The position numbers were made by a program, and so were the translations under genes. From assembly GCF_000378505.1 (NCBI RefSeq), contig NZ_KB899994.1, forward strand, positions 186,001-250,000: a stretch of 64,000 bases of DNA. Reading direction: 5' to 3'. Below the pieces are notes generated by a model. The model was not told the origin of the DNA. It searched no databases and was given only the letters and a program-made list of their open reading frames with translations. Positions within the stretch are counted from its first letter, which is position 1. Each line of letters starts with the position of its first letter. The stretch is from Modicisalibacter luteus DSM 23508 (GTDB lineage: Bacteria > Pseudomonadota > Gammaproteobacteria > Pseudomonadales > Halomonadaceae). Below are positions 42,891-53,021 of the stretch, one piece after another.

Positions 42891-43277
42891 GTGGAAGAGT
42901 TCTTTTTAAGAAATCCATGGGTAAGAGCTTTCTTGCCTCTATTGCTTATGGCGGGTTCTAGTGTATTTGCTAGCTCTTTGGTTGTAGAAATAGCCAGTGG
43001 TTCTGACATTGAATGGAATCTAGTCAGTGAAAAGCCGTCATTCTATCTTCTCCTGATCTGCACAATCCTGCTTTGCTTTTATCAAGTTGCTTTGTCACGC
43101 CATGACCGGCTTCTGATAAGAGGGTTAACCCCTAAGCAGTACGAAGCAAGTCTAAGAAATAGAGTTGCGGAAGAAAGCGCAAAAAGAGCTCGAAAGCTAA
43201 TAAAAGAGGGTAATGTTGAGCAACTTGAAAAAGAAACGGAGTCGTTTAAAAAACTGTTCGGGGAGGGTGCACAGTGA
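42891..43277 (+). CDS. Two-helix membrane protein with coiled-coil tail (cassette 4, gene 1)
   Basis: A 128-residue protein starting at a GTG with AAGGAAG upstream. Two membrane helices (~residues 12-33 and 50-66) are followed by a basic and acidic coiled-coil-like tail (YEASLRNRVAEESAKRARKLIKEGNVEQLEKETESFKKLFG). Its TGA overlaps the GTG start of a RelE/ParE-like gene (GTGA), so the two proteins are made together. This is not a classical DNA-binding antitoxin, but it occupies the antitoxin position. Family not recognised. Confidence 0.65.
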   Translation: MEEFFLRNPWVRAFLPLLLMAGSSVFASSLVVEIASGSDIEWNLVSEKPSFYLLLICTILLCFYQVALSRHDRLLIRGLTPKQYEASLRNRVAEESAKRARKLIKEGNVEQLEKETESFKKLFGEGAQ

Positions 43278-43591
43278 AAATTCTAATCACCGAGCAGTTC
43301 AACAAAGCAGTTAAAAAACTGAATCAGGAAGACCAGAAGTCTGTCTTTGCTTTGTTTGCTCGCCTAGAGGCGACAACAAAAGAGGAACTTTTTAGCTCTG
43401 GTAAGCTTATAAAAATTTCTTCTCCAGACGAAAAGATATTCGTGATTAGAAGTAAATTTATAAGAGTGTTCTGCACTTTTGAAACTGCAAAGGAAGAAGA
43501 AGACCTGATACTACTAGATGTTATTCGTAAAAACAGTAGTCGCCTAAAAATGCCTTTCAATTTAACAAGGCCAGGCAGCAGGACGCGCTAA
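43274..43591 (+). CDS. RelE/ParE-superfamily-like protein (cassette 4, gene 2)
   Basis: A 105-residue basic protein. Pattern F-N-K-A-V-K-K-L-N near the start, then IFVIRSKFIRVFCTFETAKEEEDLILLDVIRKN, is the beta-sheet core of RelE/ParE/HigB-type toxins (x-x-x-R-x-x-x-x-x-F ... L-L-D-x-x-x-K). Such toxins cut mRNA on the ribosome or poison gyrase. Catalytic residues cannot be assigned. It is translationally coupled to the membrane protein upstream, and attC4 overlaps its end. Confidence 0.68.
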   Translation: MKILITEQFNKAVKKLNQEDQKSVFALFARLEATTKEELFSSGKLIKISSPDEKIFVIRSKFIRVFCTFETAKEEEDLILLDVIRKNSSRLKMPFNLTRPGSRTR

Positions 43592-43618
43592 CGCGCGCCT
43601 CTGCTGGCAGCGTTATGC
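43560..43618 (+). other. attC site 4
   Basis: Exactly 59 bases, from ATTTAAC (fits RYYYAAC) to GTTATGC. Arms CCAGGCAGCAGGACGCG and CGCGCGCCTCTGCTGG pair almost completely. It overlaps the last codons of the RelE-like gene. Confidence 0.82.
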
Positions 43619-43670
43619 GTCTAACCCGCATTATTGGTAAAAGTAAATAGTTTAAATAAGGATTTATGAA

Positions 43671-44426
43671 TTGAAAAATATTATTGAAATAACACAGGAC
43701 GCCGCTGGAGTTATTGAATCCGGCAGTTGTGAGTATTACGGCTTTTACACTGGTGGTATACAGTCATGTTTGATTTCTGTTTATGAGTGCAACGACGCTT
43801 GTGTTTTAGTTCATGATTCTGGGCAATTAAAAATTAGTGATATTACCAAGCTAGTTAAAAAATATGGTGATGTTAAAAGAGTCACAGTAGCTTTTGGGCC
43901 AGAACTTAATAGGAGGCATCATCAAGTTAGATTAGACAAAATATTATTAGATGTTGGTTGCGTTGATAGAAATGTCGATCTGATGGAGCGCAATAAAAGC
44001 AATTTTGCATTTTTATTTCCGATTAACGGGGATGCTTCTACTATTGAAAACATGCGACCAGAAACAGTTCAAGCTATCCCGGATAAAGATAAAAGAATGT
44101 CTATGGTTGAGTTGAATAACTTTTTCTTGAAGCCTAATTCACAAAAGCTAAGGCTTGAAGTTCAATTTGCAAAAGGAAAATACAATCCTCCTCGGGGGTT
44201 AGACCTTTCTTTGAAAGATATGCTCAAAATAGTAAAGAAACAGCCTGATTTTTTCTTTGCCAATTTGGATTTCTTAGAAAAAGCACATAAAGCAGAGGTC
44301 ATTTCTCTTCCAAAAGCGCTTTTGGAAGTCGCGAAAATTTTTAATGTTTCAGAATTTATGTATCGACAATTGCTACCAGAAGAAAGGCGGCAGCAAAATA
44401 TTGAGTTTCGAAAGTTCATAAATTAG
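43671..44426 (+). CDS. Hypothetical protein (cassette 5)
   Basis: A 251-residue GC-poor protein I do not recognise, starting at a TTG at 43671 with AAGGA upstream (the nearby ATG is closed by a stop after one codon). The N-terminal half is alpha/beta (IIEITQDAAGVIESGSCEYYGFYTGG, CVLVHDSGQLKISDITKLVKKYGDVKRVTVAFGPELNRRHHQ). The C-terminal half is helical and basic and ends EERRQQNIEFRKF. No signal peptide or membrane helix. It is the last cassette before attC5. Confidence 0.68.
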   Translation: MKNIIEITQDAAGVIESGSCEYYGFYTGGIQSCLISVYECNDACVLVHDSGQLKISDITKLVKKYGDVKRVTVAFGPELNRRHHQVRLDKILLDVGCVDRNVDLMERNKSNFAFLFPINGDASTIENMRPETVQAIPDKDKRMSMVELNNFFLKPNSQKLRLEVQFAKGKYNPPRGLDLSLKDMLKIVKKQPDFFFANLDFLEKAHKAEVISLPKALLEVAKIFNVSEFMYRQLLPEERRQQNIEFRKFIN

Positions 44427-44430
44427 TCAC

Positions 44431-44524
44431 GCATAACAAGACGCTGCAATAGACCTCGCGATGCCACGCATTTTGCAGAGCAAAATGACGCGCCAATGCT
44501 CGGCTATTGAGCTTAGCGTTAACC
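44431..44524 (+). other. attC site 5 (right end of the array)
   Basis: From GCATAAC to GTTAACC, 94 bases. Outer arms (GACGCTGCAATAGACC and CGGCTATTGAGCTTAGCG) pair with bulges, and the inner ACGCATTTTGC/GCAAAATGACGC forms a hairpin. It is longer than, and unlike, attC 1-4. Confidence 0.7.
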
Positions 44525-44531
44525 ACTATCA

Positions 44532-44568
44532 ACCCCCGAAGGTCGGATGGGGGCCCAACTTTCGGGGT
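44532..44568 (-). terminator. Probable terminator of the liu operon
   Basis: ACCCCCGAAGGT pairs with AACTTTCGGGGT around a GC-rich loop, 43 bases beyond the mvaB stop. It has no long T-tract. It closely resembles the katG terminator at 38930 in the same orientation. Confidence 0.5.
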
Positions 44569-44610
44569 GCAGTTAAGCTCACTGACTTGGTTTATTTGAT
44601 TCAGGTGCGC

Positions 44611-45510
44611 TTACTTCGCCGCCAGCGCCACGCCCACCTTCGACCGGTTCGGCCGCCCAATCGCTTGGGTGATCCAAGTGCCGGTTCCCGCCAGCTCGTC
44701 CAAATCGATTCCCGTCTCGATTCTCAACCCATCGAGCAGATACACCACATCCTCGCTTGCCACGTTACCGGAAGCGCCTTTGGCGTAGGGGCAGCCGCCG
44801 AGGCCGGCGACGGAGCTATCGATCACGGCGATGCCTTCTTCCAGCACGGCGTAGAGGTTGGCGAGTGCTTGACCGTAGGTGTCGTGAAAGTGGGCGGCGA
44901 GCTTCTCTATGGGAATGTCGCGGCTTACGGCTTCGATCATGCGCTTGGCCTTGAGTGGGGTACCGGTGCCGATGGTGTCGCCGAGGGAGACTTCATAGCA
45001 GCCCATCTCATACAGCGCTTTCGAGACGTCGGCGACCTTGGTCGGCTCGATCTCGCCTTCGTAGGGGCAGCCGAGCACGCAGGAGACGTAACCGCGCACG
45101 CGCACGTTGGCGGCCTTGGCGCGTTCCAGTACCGGTTCGAAGCGTTGCAGTGATTCGGCAATCGAGCAGTTGATGTTCTTCTGCGAGAAGGCTTCACTGG
45201 CGGCGCCGAACACGGCGACTTCCTCGACGCCGCATTCCAGTGCTGCTTCCAGCCCCTTGAGGTTGGGAGTGAGGGCGGAGTAGACCACGCCGGGCCGGTG
45301 GGTGAGGCCGGTTATCACCTCGCGGTGGTCGGCCATCTGCGGCACCCACTTGGGCGAGACGAAGCTGGCGGCTTCGATATGCCGGATGCCTGCCGCGCCG
45401 AGGCGGTCGATCAGCTCCAGCTTGGTGGCGGTGCTGATCGGCTCGGGTTCGTTTTGCAGGCCGTCGCGGGGGCCAACCTCAACCAGCCTGACGGAATGGG
45501 GGAAAGCCAT
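44611..45510 (-). CDS. liuE: Hydroxymethylglutaryl-CoA lyase (LiuE/MvaB)
   Basis: A 299-residue enzyme that splits HMG-CoA into acetyl-CoA and acetoacetate, the last step of leucine catabolism. Signatures: [16 protein letters not shown] at the N-terminus (metal Asp), [29 protein letters not shown] (metal His pair) and [24 protein letters not shown] with the catalytic Cys. It is the last gene of the liu operon, 20 bases after liuD. Confidence 0.95.
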   Translation of the reverse strand: MAFPHSVRLVEVGPRDGLQNEPEPISTATKLELIDRLGAAGIRHIEAASFVSPKWVPQMADHREVITGLTHRPGVVYSALTPNLKGLEAALECGVEEVAVFGAASEAFSQKNINCSIAESLQRFEPVLERAKAANVRVRGYVSCVLGCPYEGEIEPTKVADVSKALYEMGCYEVSLGDTIGTGTPLKAKRMIEAVSRDIPIEKLAAHFHDTYGQALANLYAVLEEGIAVIDSSVAGLGGCPYAKGASGNVASEDVVYLLDGLRIETGIDLDELAGTGTWITQAIGRPNRSKVGVALAAK

Positions 45511-45530
45511 ATTCGTCTCCTTTCCTCGCG

Positions 45531-47584
<2,054 letters not shown>

Positions 47585-47588
<4 letters not shown>

Positions 47589-48415
47589 GCACCCGGCTCC
47601 TTGTCGTTGTCTTGGTGGGGCGTCCAGGCGGGCGGGCGCTTGTCGAAGAACGCGCCCAGGCCTTCCTGGCCTTCCGCGCTGACGCGCAGCTCGCTGATGA
47701 CCTGGCAGCAGCGCTCGCGGGTCGCTTCGCTGTCGGGAGCGCGGGCCACCTCGGCGAGCAGGGCCTTGGTCGCACGGCTGGCCTGCGGCGAGGCGTCGAG
47801 CAGGGTGTTCACGTACACCGCGACGCGCTTGTCGAGTTCTTCCTTGCCGGTCACTTCATGGACCAGCCCCAGCGTTTGGGCGGTGGTCACGTCCATGACC
47901 TCGGCGGTCAGCGCATAGCGGCGCATCTGACGCTGGCCGATGGCGCGCTGCACGTAGGGACTGATGACTGCTGGCGACAGGCCGATCCTGACCTCGGAGA
48001 GGCAGAAGCGCGCCGCTTCGGAAGCGATGACCAGGTCGCAGCCCGCCGCCAGCCCGACGGCGCCGCCGTAGGCTGCGCCTTGCACGCGACACACGGTCGG
48101 GCAGGGCAGGGTGTCGAGGCGGTGCATCATGCGCGACAGTTCGCGGGAATCGTCGAGGTTGGCATCGACGCTGTACTCGATCATGCGCTTCATCCAGTTC
48201 AGGTCGGCCCCGGCGGAGAAGTGCTTGCCTTCCGAGCCCAGCACCACCACACGTACTTCGCCACGCCCGGCGGCGTCGTGCAGGCGGTCGAGATGCCGAT
48301 TGAGTTCGGCAATCAGCGCATCGTCGAAGGCGTTGTGCACGTCGGGGCGCGCCAGGGTCAGCCAGGCGACGCCGCGCTCGTCGATGTTCAGCCGACAAAA
48401 GGAATCGTTAGCCAT
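47585..48415 (-). CDS. liuC: Methylglutaconyl-CoA hydratase (LiuC)
   Basis: A 276-residue crotonase-family enzyme: ALARPDVHNAFDDALIAEL, the oxyanion-hole stretch GKHFSAGADLNWMKRM and QGAAYGGAVGLAAGCDLVIAS. In this operon it hydrates 3-methylglutaconyl-CoA to HMG-CoA. It lies 12 bases behind liuB and overlaps liuD. Confidence 0.92.
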
Positions 48416-48427
48416 GTCGGGTGCTCC

Positions 48428-50035
48428 TTACATTCTGAACACGCCGAAGCGCGTTTCTTCGATTTCTGCATTCATGGCAGCATCCAATGCCAGCCCCAGC
48501 ACATCGCGGGTCTGCAGCGGGTCAATCACGCCGTCATCCCACAGCCGGGCACTGGCGTAGTAGGGGTGACCCTGATGCTCGTACTGCTCGCGAATCGGCG
48601 CCTTGAAGGCGGCTTCGTCGTCGGCACTCCAGTCGGTGCCGCTGCGCTCATGCTGTTCGCGCTTGACCTGAGCCAGCACGTTGGCGGCCTGGTCGCCGCC
48701 CATCACCGAAATGCGTGCGTTGGGCCACATGAACAGCAGGTTGGGTTCGTAGGCGCGTCCGCACATGCCGTAGTTGCCGGCACCGAAGCTGCCACCGATC
48801 AGCACCGTGAACTTGGGCACCTTGGCGCAGGCCACCGCAGTGACCAGTTTGGCGCCGTGCTTGGCGATGCCTTCCTGCTCGTACTTCGAACCGACCATGA
48901 AGCCGGTGATGTTCTGCAGGAATACCAGCGGAATCTTGCGCTGTGCACACAGCTCGATGAAGTGCGCACCCTTGACCGCGGACTCCGAGAACAGCACGCC
49001 GTTGTTGGCGATGATCCCCACCGGGTGGCCGTGCAAATGCGCGAAGCCGGTGACCAGGGTGTCGCCGTAGTAGCGCTTGAACTCGTCGAAGTCGGAGTCG
49101 TCGACCAGCCGGGCGATGATCTCGCGTACGTCGTAGGGCTTCTTGAGGTCGGTGCCGACGATGCCGTAGATCTCTCGGGGATCGAGGCGCGGCGGCTTGG
49201 GGGCCTTCATCGCCAGTTGGCCGCGCTTCTGCCAGTTGAGGCGTGACACGGCGCGCCGTGCCAGTTGCAGGGCGTGGGCGTCGTTGTCGGCATAATGATC
49301 GGCCACACCGCTGACCTTGGCATGCACATCGGCGCCGCCCAGGTCCTCGGCGCTGATCGTCTCGCCGGTGGCGGCCTTCACCAGCGGCGGGCCGCCGAGG
49401 AAGATGGTGCCCTGGTTACGCACGATGATCGATTCATCGGCCATCGCCGGAACGTAGGCGCCGCCGGCGGTGCACGAGCCCATCACCACGGCGATCTGTG
49501 GAATGCCTTCGGCAGAGAGCGTGGCCTGGTTGTAGAAGATACGCCCGAAGTGGTCGCGGTCGGGGAACACCTCGTCCTGGTGGGGCAGGTGCGCGCCGCC
49601 GGAGTCGACCAGGTAGATGCACGGCAGGCGGTGCTTGCGGGCGATTTCCTGGGCGCGAAGGTGCTTCTTCACGGTCAGCGGGAAGTAGGTGCCGCCCTTG
49701 ACCGTGGCGTCGTTGGCGACGATGACGCACTCGACGCCGCTCACCCGGCCGATACCGGCCACCACGCCGGCAGCAGGCACCTCGGTGCCATAAACCTCGT
49801 GGGCGGCCAGGGCGCCGATTTCCAGAAACGGTGCACCCTCGTCGAGCAGGTGTTCGATGCGGTCGCGCACGAACAACTTGCCGCGCGATTCGTGGCGTTC
49901 GCGAGCCTTGTCGCCGCCGCCCCGGGCGATGCTCGCGGTCAATGCGTGCAGCCGCTCGACCTCGGCACGCATCACGGCCTCGTTGGCCTGGAAGGCCTCG
50001 GTGCGCGGATTGATCTGGGTCGTCAGAATAGCCAT
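48428..50035 (-). CDS. liuB: Methylcrotonyl-CoA carboxylase, carboxyltransferase beta subunit (LiuB)
   Basis: A 535-residue carboxyltransferase with two crotonase-like halves: [26 protein letters not shown]-type N-terminus (here [23 protein letters not shown]), [25 protein letters not shown], and the C-terminal [38 protein letters not shown]. It transfers CO2 from LiuD biotin to methylcrotonyl-CoA. It lies 12 bases behind liuA. Confidence 0.95.
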   Translation of the reverse strand: MAILTTQINPRTEAFQANEAVMRAEVERLHALTASIARGGGDKARERHESRGKLFVRDRIEHLLDEGAPFLEIGALAAHEVYGTEVPAAGVVAGIGRVSGVECVIVANDATVKGGTYFPLTVKKHLRAQEIARKHRLPCIYLVDSGGAHLPHQDEVFPDRDHFGRIFYNQATLSAEGIPQIAVVMGSCTAGGAYVPAMADESIIVRNQGTIFLGGPPLVKAATGETISAEDLGGADVHAKVSGVADHYADNDAHALQLARRAVSRLNWQKRGQLAMKAPKPPRLDPREIYGIVGTDLKKPYDVREIIARLVDDSDFDEFKRYYGDTLVTGFAHLHGHPVGIIANNGVLFSESAVKGAHFIELCAQRKIPLVFLQNITGFMVGSKYEQEGIAKHGAKLVTAVACAKVPKFTVLIGGSFGAGNYGMCGRAYEPNLLFMWPNARISVMGGDQAANVLAQVKREQHERSGTDWSADDEAAFKAPIREQYEHQGHPYYASARLWDDGVIDPLQTRDVLGLALDAAMNAEIEETRFGVFRM

Positions 50036-50047
50036 GTTTCGTCGCCC

Positions 50048-51214
50048 TTATGCCGACTCATTAAAGAGTTCGCGCCCAATCAGCATGCGTCGAATCTCGC
50101 TGGTGCCGGCGCCGATCTCGTACAGCTTGGCGTCACGCAGCAGGCGTCCGGTGGGGTACTCGTTGATATAGCCGTTGCCGCCAAGCAACTGGATGGCGTC
50201 GAGCGCGACCTGGGTGGCCTTCTCGGCGCAGTAGAGGATCACACCGGCGGCGTCCTTGCGTGAGGTCCGGCCGCGGTCGCAGGCGCCGGCCACGGCATAC
50301 AGGTAGGCGCGGCAGGCGTTCAGCGTGGTGTACATATCGGCCACCTTGCCCTGCACGAGTTGGAACTCGCCTATGGCCTGGTTGAACTGCTTGCGCTCGT
50401 GAATGTAGGGCACCACCACGTCCATGGCCGCCTGCATGATGCCGATGGGGCCGGCAGCGAGCACGGTACGCTCGTAATCCAGCCCGCTCATCAGCACCTT
50501 GGCGCCGCGGTTCTCCTCGCCGAGGATGTTCTCCGCCGGTACCTCGCAATCCTCGAACACCAGTTCGCAGGTATTGGAGCCACGCATGCCCAGCTTGTCG
50601 AGCTTCTGGGCGGTGGAGAAGCCGGGGAAATCCTTCTCGATAACGAACGCCGTGATGCCCTTGGAACCTGCCTCGGGATCGGTCTTGGCATAGACCACCA
50701 ACACATGGGCATCCGGGCCGTTGGTGATCCACATCTTGTTGCCGTTGAGCACGTACGTATCGCCGCGCTTCTCGGCGCGCAGCTTCATGGAGACCACGTC
50801 GGAGCCGGCGCCGGGTTCGGACATCGCCAGTGCGCCGACATGCTCACCGCTGATCAGCTTGGGCAGGTACTTGGCCTTCTGCTCGGCACTGCCGTTGAGC
50901 TTGATCTGGTTGACGCACAGGTTGGAATGCGCGCCGTACGACAGCCCCACCGAGGCGCTGGCACGCGAGATCTCCTCCATGGCAATACAGTGGGCGAGAT
51001 AGCCCATGCCGCTGCCGCCGTCCTCGTCGGGCACGGTAATGCCGAGCAGGCCCATGTCGCCGAATTTCTGCCACAGGTCGTTGGGAAAGACGTTGTCCTG
51101 GTCGATCTGCGCGGCCCGTGGGGCGATCTCGTCGCGGGCAAAGGCGCTGACGTGATCACGCAGCATGGTCAGCTCGTCGGGAAGGCCGAAATCGAGGGGT
51201 GTGTAGGGGGCGTG
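50048..51214 (-). CDS. liuA: Isovaleryl-CoA dehydrogenase (LiuA)
   Basis: A 388-residue FAD acyl-CoA dehydrogenase, first gene of the operon. Signatures: [56 protein letters not shown], and the C-terminal [42 protein letters not shown]. It oxidises isovaleryl-CoA to methylcrotonyl-CoA, passing electrons to ETF. I start it at the ATG at 51214, with GGAG eight bases upstream; a longer version lacks a site. Confidence 0.95.
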   Translation of the reverse strand, partial: HAPYTPLDFGLPDELTMLRDHVSAFARDEIAPRAAQIDQDNVFPNDLWQKFGDMGLLGITVPDEDGGSGMGYLAHCIAMEEISRASASVGLSYGAHSNLCVNQIKLNGSAEQKAKYLPKLISGEHVGALAMSEPGAGSDVVSMKLRAEKRGDTYVLNGNKMWITNGPDAHVLVVYAKTDPEAGSKGITAFVIEKDFPGFSTAQKLDKLGMRGSNTCELVFEDCEVPAENILGEENRGAKVLMSGLDYERTVLAAGPIGIMQAAMDVVVPYIHERKQFNQAIGEFQLVQGKVADMYTTLNACRAYLYAVAGACDRGRTSRKDAAGVILYCAEKATQVALDAIQLLGGNGYINEYPTGRLLRDAKLYEIGAGTSEIRRMLIGRELFNESA

Positions 51215-51308
51215 CATGACTGAGCTCCTGAATATTGTGTTTCGCAAGCCGAGTTGTCGCAGAGGATGCGGTTCTCGCGATTATTTATGAGGAGCAGCAT
51301 AGGAAGGG

Positions 51309-51324
51309 TTTACGTTAACGTAAA
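51309..51324. promoter_or_regulatory. Perfect 16-base palindrome upstream of liuA (LiuR-type operator)
   Basis: TTTACGTTAACGTAAA is perfectly symmetric, 95 bases upstream of the liuA start. It has the form recognised by the MerR-family regulator LiuR in many proteobacteria. No liuR gene is beside the operon here, so the regulator would have to be elsewhere. Confidence 0.65.
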
Positions 51325-51519
51325 GTAGAGCTTTGGTCGCAACTATGCAGAATCTCCGGCGCAGCGATGGCCAGAATTGGCATGTCCGGGTCGCTCAGGG
51401 AGGAGGGGGCGGAGCTATACTCACAATGATGGGTGCAAGGCTCATCGATCCTGACAACAACATGCTCCGACCGCGCCGAGTGTTGGCGACTCGACCCTGC
51501 GTCGGGGGAGGTTTCGATC

Positions 51520-52152
51520 ATGGCACAAGTAGATTGGCGTCTCGAAGGGGAGTGGCTCAAGAACTGCAACTGCGCGTTCGGTTGCCCATGCGACTTCAAC
51601 GCTCGACCGACGAACGGTGAATGCAAAGGTCTGCTGGGTATGCATATCACCAAGGGTCACTACGAAAATACTCACCTGAACGATCTGAGTTTCTTCGTGG
51701 TCGTGCAATTCCCCGGGCCGCTACATGAGGGAAACGGCCAGGCACAACCGATCATCGATGAACGCGCCAGCCCGGAACAGCGTGAGGCGTTGTTCGAGAT
51801 CATGTCGGGAAAGCACTCGGCGGAAGGGACTCTGTTTCATATCTTCAGTCTCATCGTGAACAAGATGCACGATCCGATCTTCGCCCCCGTGACGTTCGAG
51901 TTCGATGAATCAGCGCGAACTGCAAGCCTGTCTATTCCCGGGGTACTCGAAAGCGACGTGGAGCCGATCAGGAACCCAGTGACCGACAAGCCCCACCGTA
52001 TCCGGGTCGTCATGCCGGAAGGGTTCGAGCACATCACGGGCGAGATCGCTTGCGCCACCACCCAGAGCAGTGGAGCGATTGCGTTCTCCACGCAGGGGTC
52101 GCATAGCACGCTTGCGCATGTGGTGCAGACGCCCGAGGGGGTTGAAGCATAA
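51520..52152 (+). CDS. DUF1326 protein
   Basis: A 210-residue soluble protein beginning VDWRLEGEWLKNCNCAFGCPCDFN, the DUF1326 signature with a clustered C-x-C-x4-C-x-C that looks able to bind metal or form disulfides. It continues with GLLGMHITKGHYENTHLNDLSFFVVVQFPGPLHEGNG. Function unknown. GGGGGAGG precedes the ATG at 51520. It is followed at 17 bases by a DUF2182 membrane protein, its usual partner, so they likely form one system. Confidence 0.82.
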   Translation: MAQVDWRLEGEWLKNCNCAFGCPCDFNARPTNGECKGLLGMHITKGHYENTHLNDLSFFVVVQFPGPLHEGNGQAQPIIDERASPEQREALFEIMSGKHSAEGTLFHIFSLIVNKMHDPIFAPVTFEFDESARTASLSIPGVLESDVEPIRNPVTDKPHRIRVVMPEGFEHITGEIACATTQSSGAIAFSTQGSHSTLAHVVQTPEGVEA

Positions 52153-52169
52153 TGTAAGCGAGATCGGTA

Positions 52170-52952
52170 ATGGCGGTTCCAGTATTCGAAAGAGCGCTAC
52201 GACACGATCGGGTCCTCTTCACATCCGCGCTATTGATCACCGTCGTCCTGTGCTGGGCCTACCTGTTGGCAGGAGCAGGCGTCATGACGGGAATGACAGG
52301 CGATGCGGGCGAGATGGCCATGCCTCCTTCAGCGTGGACGCCGGCTCATGCGCTGATGATGTTCCTGATGTGGTCCATCATGATGGTGGCGATGATGTTG
52401 CCTGGCGCTGCGCCCATGCTGCTGCTATTCGCCACCATTGCCGGGGCGCGGCAGACCCCTGCGCGGCGCATGGTTGTATCGGGTACGTTTGCGCTGGGGT
52501 ATATCTCGGTCTGGACAGCATTCAGCCTGGCCGCTGTCGCGCTGCAGTTCGCCTTGGAAAGGGCGGCGCTGCTCTCACCGATGATGCAGGCAACCAGCAC
52601 GGCCATGGCGGGCACGGTACTGGTCGCTGCCGGTATCTACCAGTGGACGCCGCTCAAGCATGCCTGTCTCAGGCATTGCCGCTCACCCCTGGACTTCGTG
52701 CTCATGCACTGGCGTGAGGGGCTGCATGGCGCGTTCACGATGGGGTTGCGACACGGCGTGTACTGTCTCGGGTGCTGCTGGATGCTCATGCTGTTGCTAT
52801 TCGTCGGCGGGGTCATGAACCTGGCGTGGATCGCCGGGCTAGCGCTGCTGGTCCTGGCGGAAAAGATGATACCCGCCGGGCATTGGGTGGGGCGGGTCAT
52901 CGGCGCTGTATTGGTGACGTGGGGTAGCGTCATCCTGTTGACGCTTTACTGA
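52170..52952 (+). CDS. DUF2182 integral membrane protein (predicted metal-binding)
   Basis: A 260-residue protein with about six to seven membrane helices, rich in Met and containing conserved His/Cys in or near the membrane (ALMMFLMWSIMMVAMMLPGAAPM; KHACLRHCRSPLDF; GLRHGVYCLGCCWMLM). This is the DUF2182 family, described as predicted metal-binding membrane proteins. The Met/Cys richness suggests copper or another soft metal, by inference. It lies directly behind the DUF1326 gene. Confidence 0.82.
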   Translation: MAVPVFERALRHDRVLFTSALLITVVLCWAYLLAGAGVMTGMTGDAGEMAMPPSAWTPAHALMMFLMWSIMMVAMMLPGAAPMLLLFATIAGARQTPARRMVVSGTFALGYISVWTAFSLAAVALQFALERAALLSPMMQATSTAMAGTVLVAAGIYQWTPLKHACLRHCRSPLDFVLMHWREGLHGAFTMGLRHGVYCLGCCWMLMLLLFVGGVMNLAWIAGLALLVLAEKMIPAGHWVGRVIGAVLVTWGSVILLTLY

Positions 52953-52975
52953 GTTGCTTTCAAGGCGTCGCAGTT

Positions 52976-53000
52976 GGCCCCGGTGCGTGCAACCGGGGCC
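52976..53000. terminator. Hairpin between converging DUF2182 and permease genes
   Basis: A perfect nine-base-pair stem GGCCCCGGT/ACCGGGGCC with a seven-base loop. There is no T-tract, but it is in the expected place for a two-way transcription end. Confidence 0.5.
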
Positions 53001-53021
53001 TGGGCATTGGCAGGAGGGTTA

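Larger units (their letters stand above)
39525..44524 (+). mobile_element. Integron gene-cassette array without integrase (CALIN)
   Basis: Five consecutive cassettes, all on the + strand, each ending in an attC-like site. The left edge is a core site GTTAGGC (39525-39531); the right edge is the core of the fifth attC (44518-44524). The array is clearly GC-poorer than the chromosome on both sides. Stop codons abut or fall inside the attC sites, as is usual for cassettes. attC 1-4 share a related inner sequence (CTGCTGT-CGGAC type arms), as in one host lineage, while attC5 is longer and different. No intI is in the window. Confidence 0.82.

Noticed and set aside
39525-44524. Prophage or ICE as explanation for the GC-poor block
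   Set aside because: No integrase, structural, replication or conjugation genes; the repeated attC-like sites fit a cassette array better.
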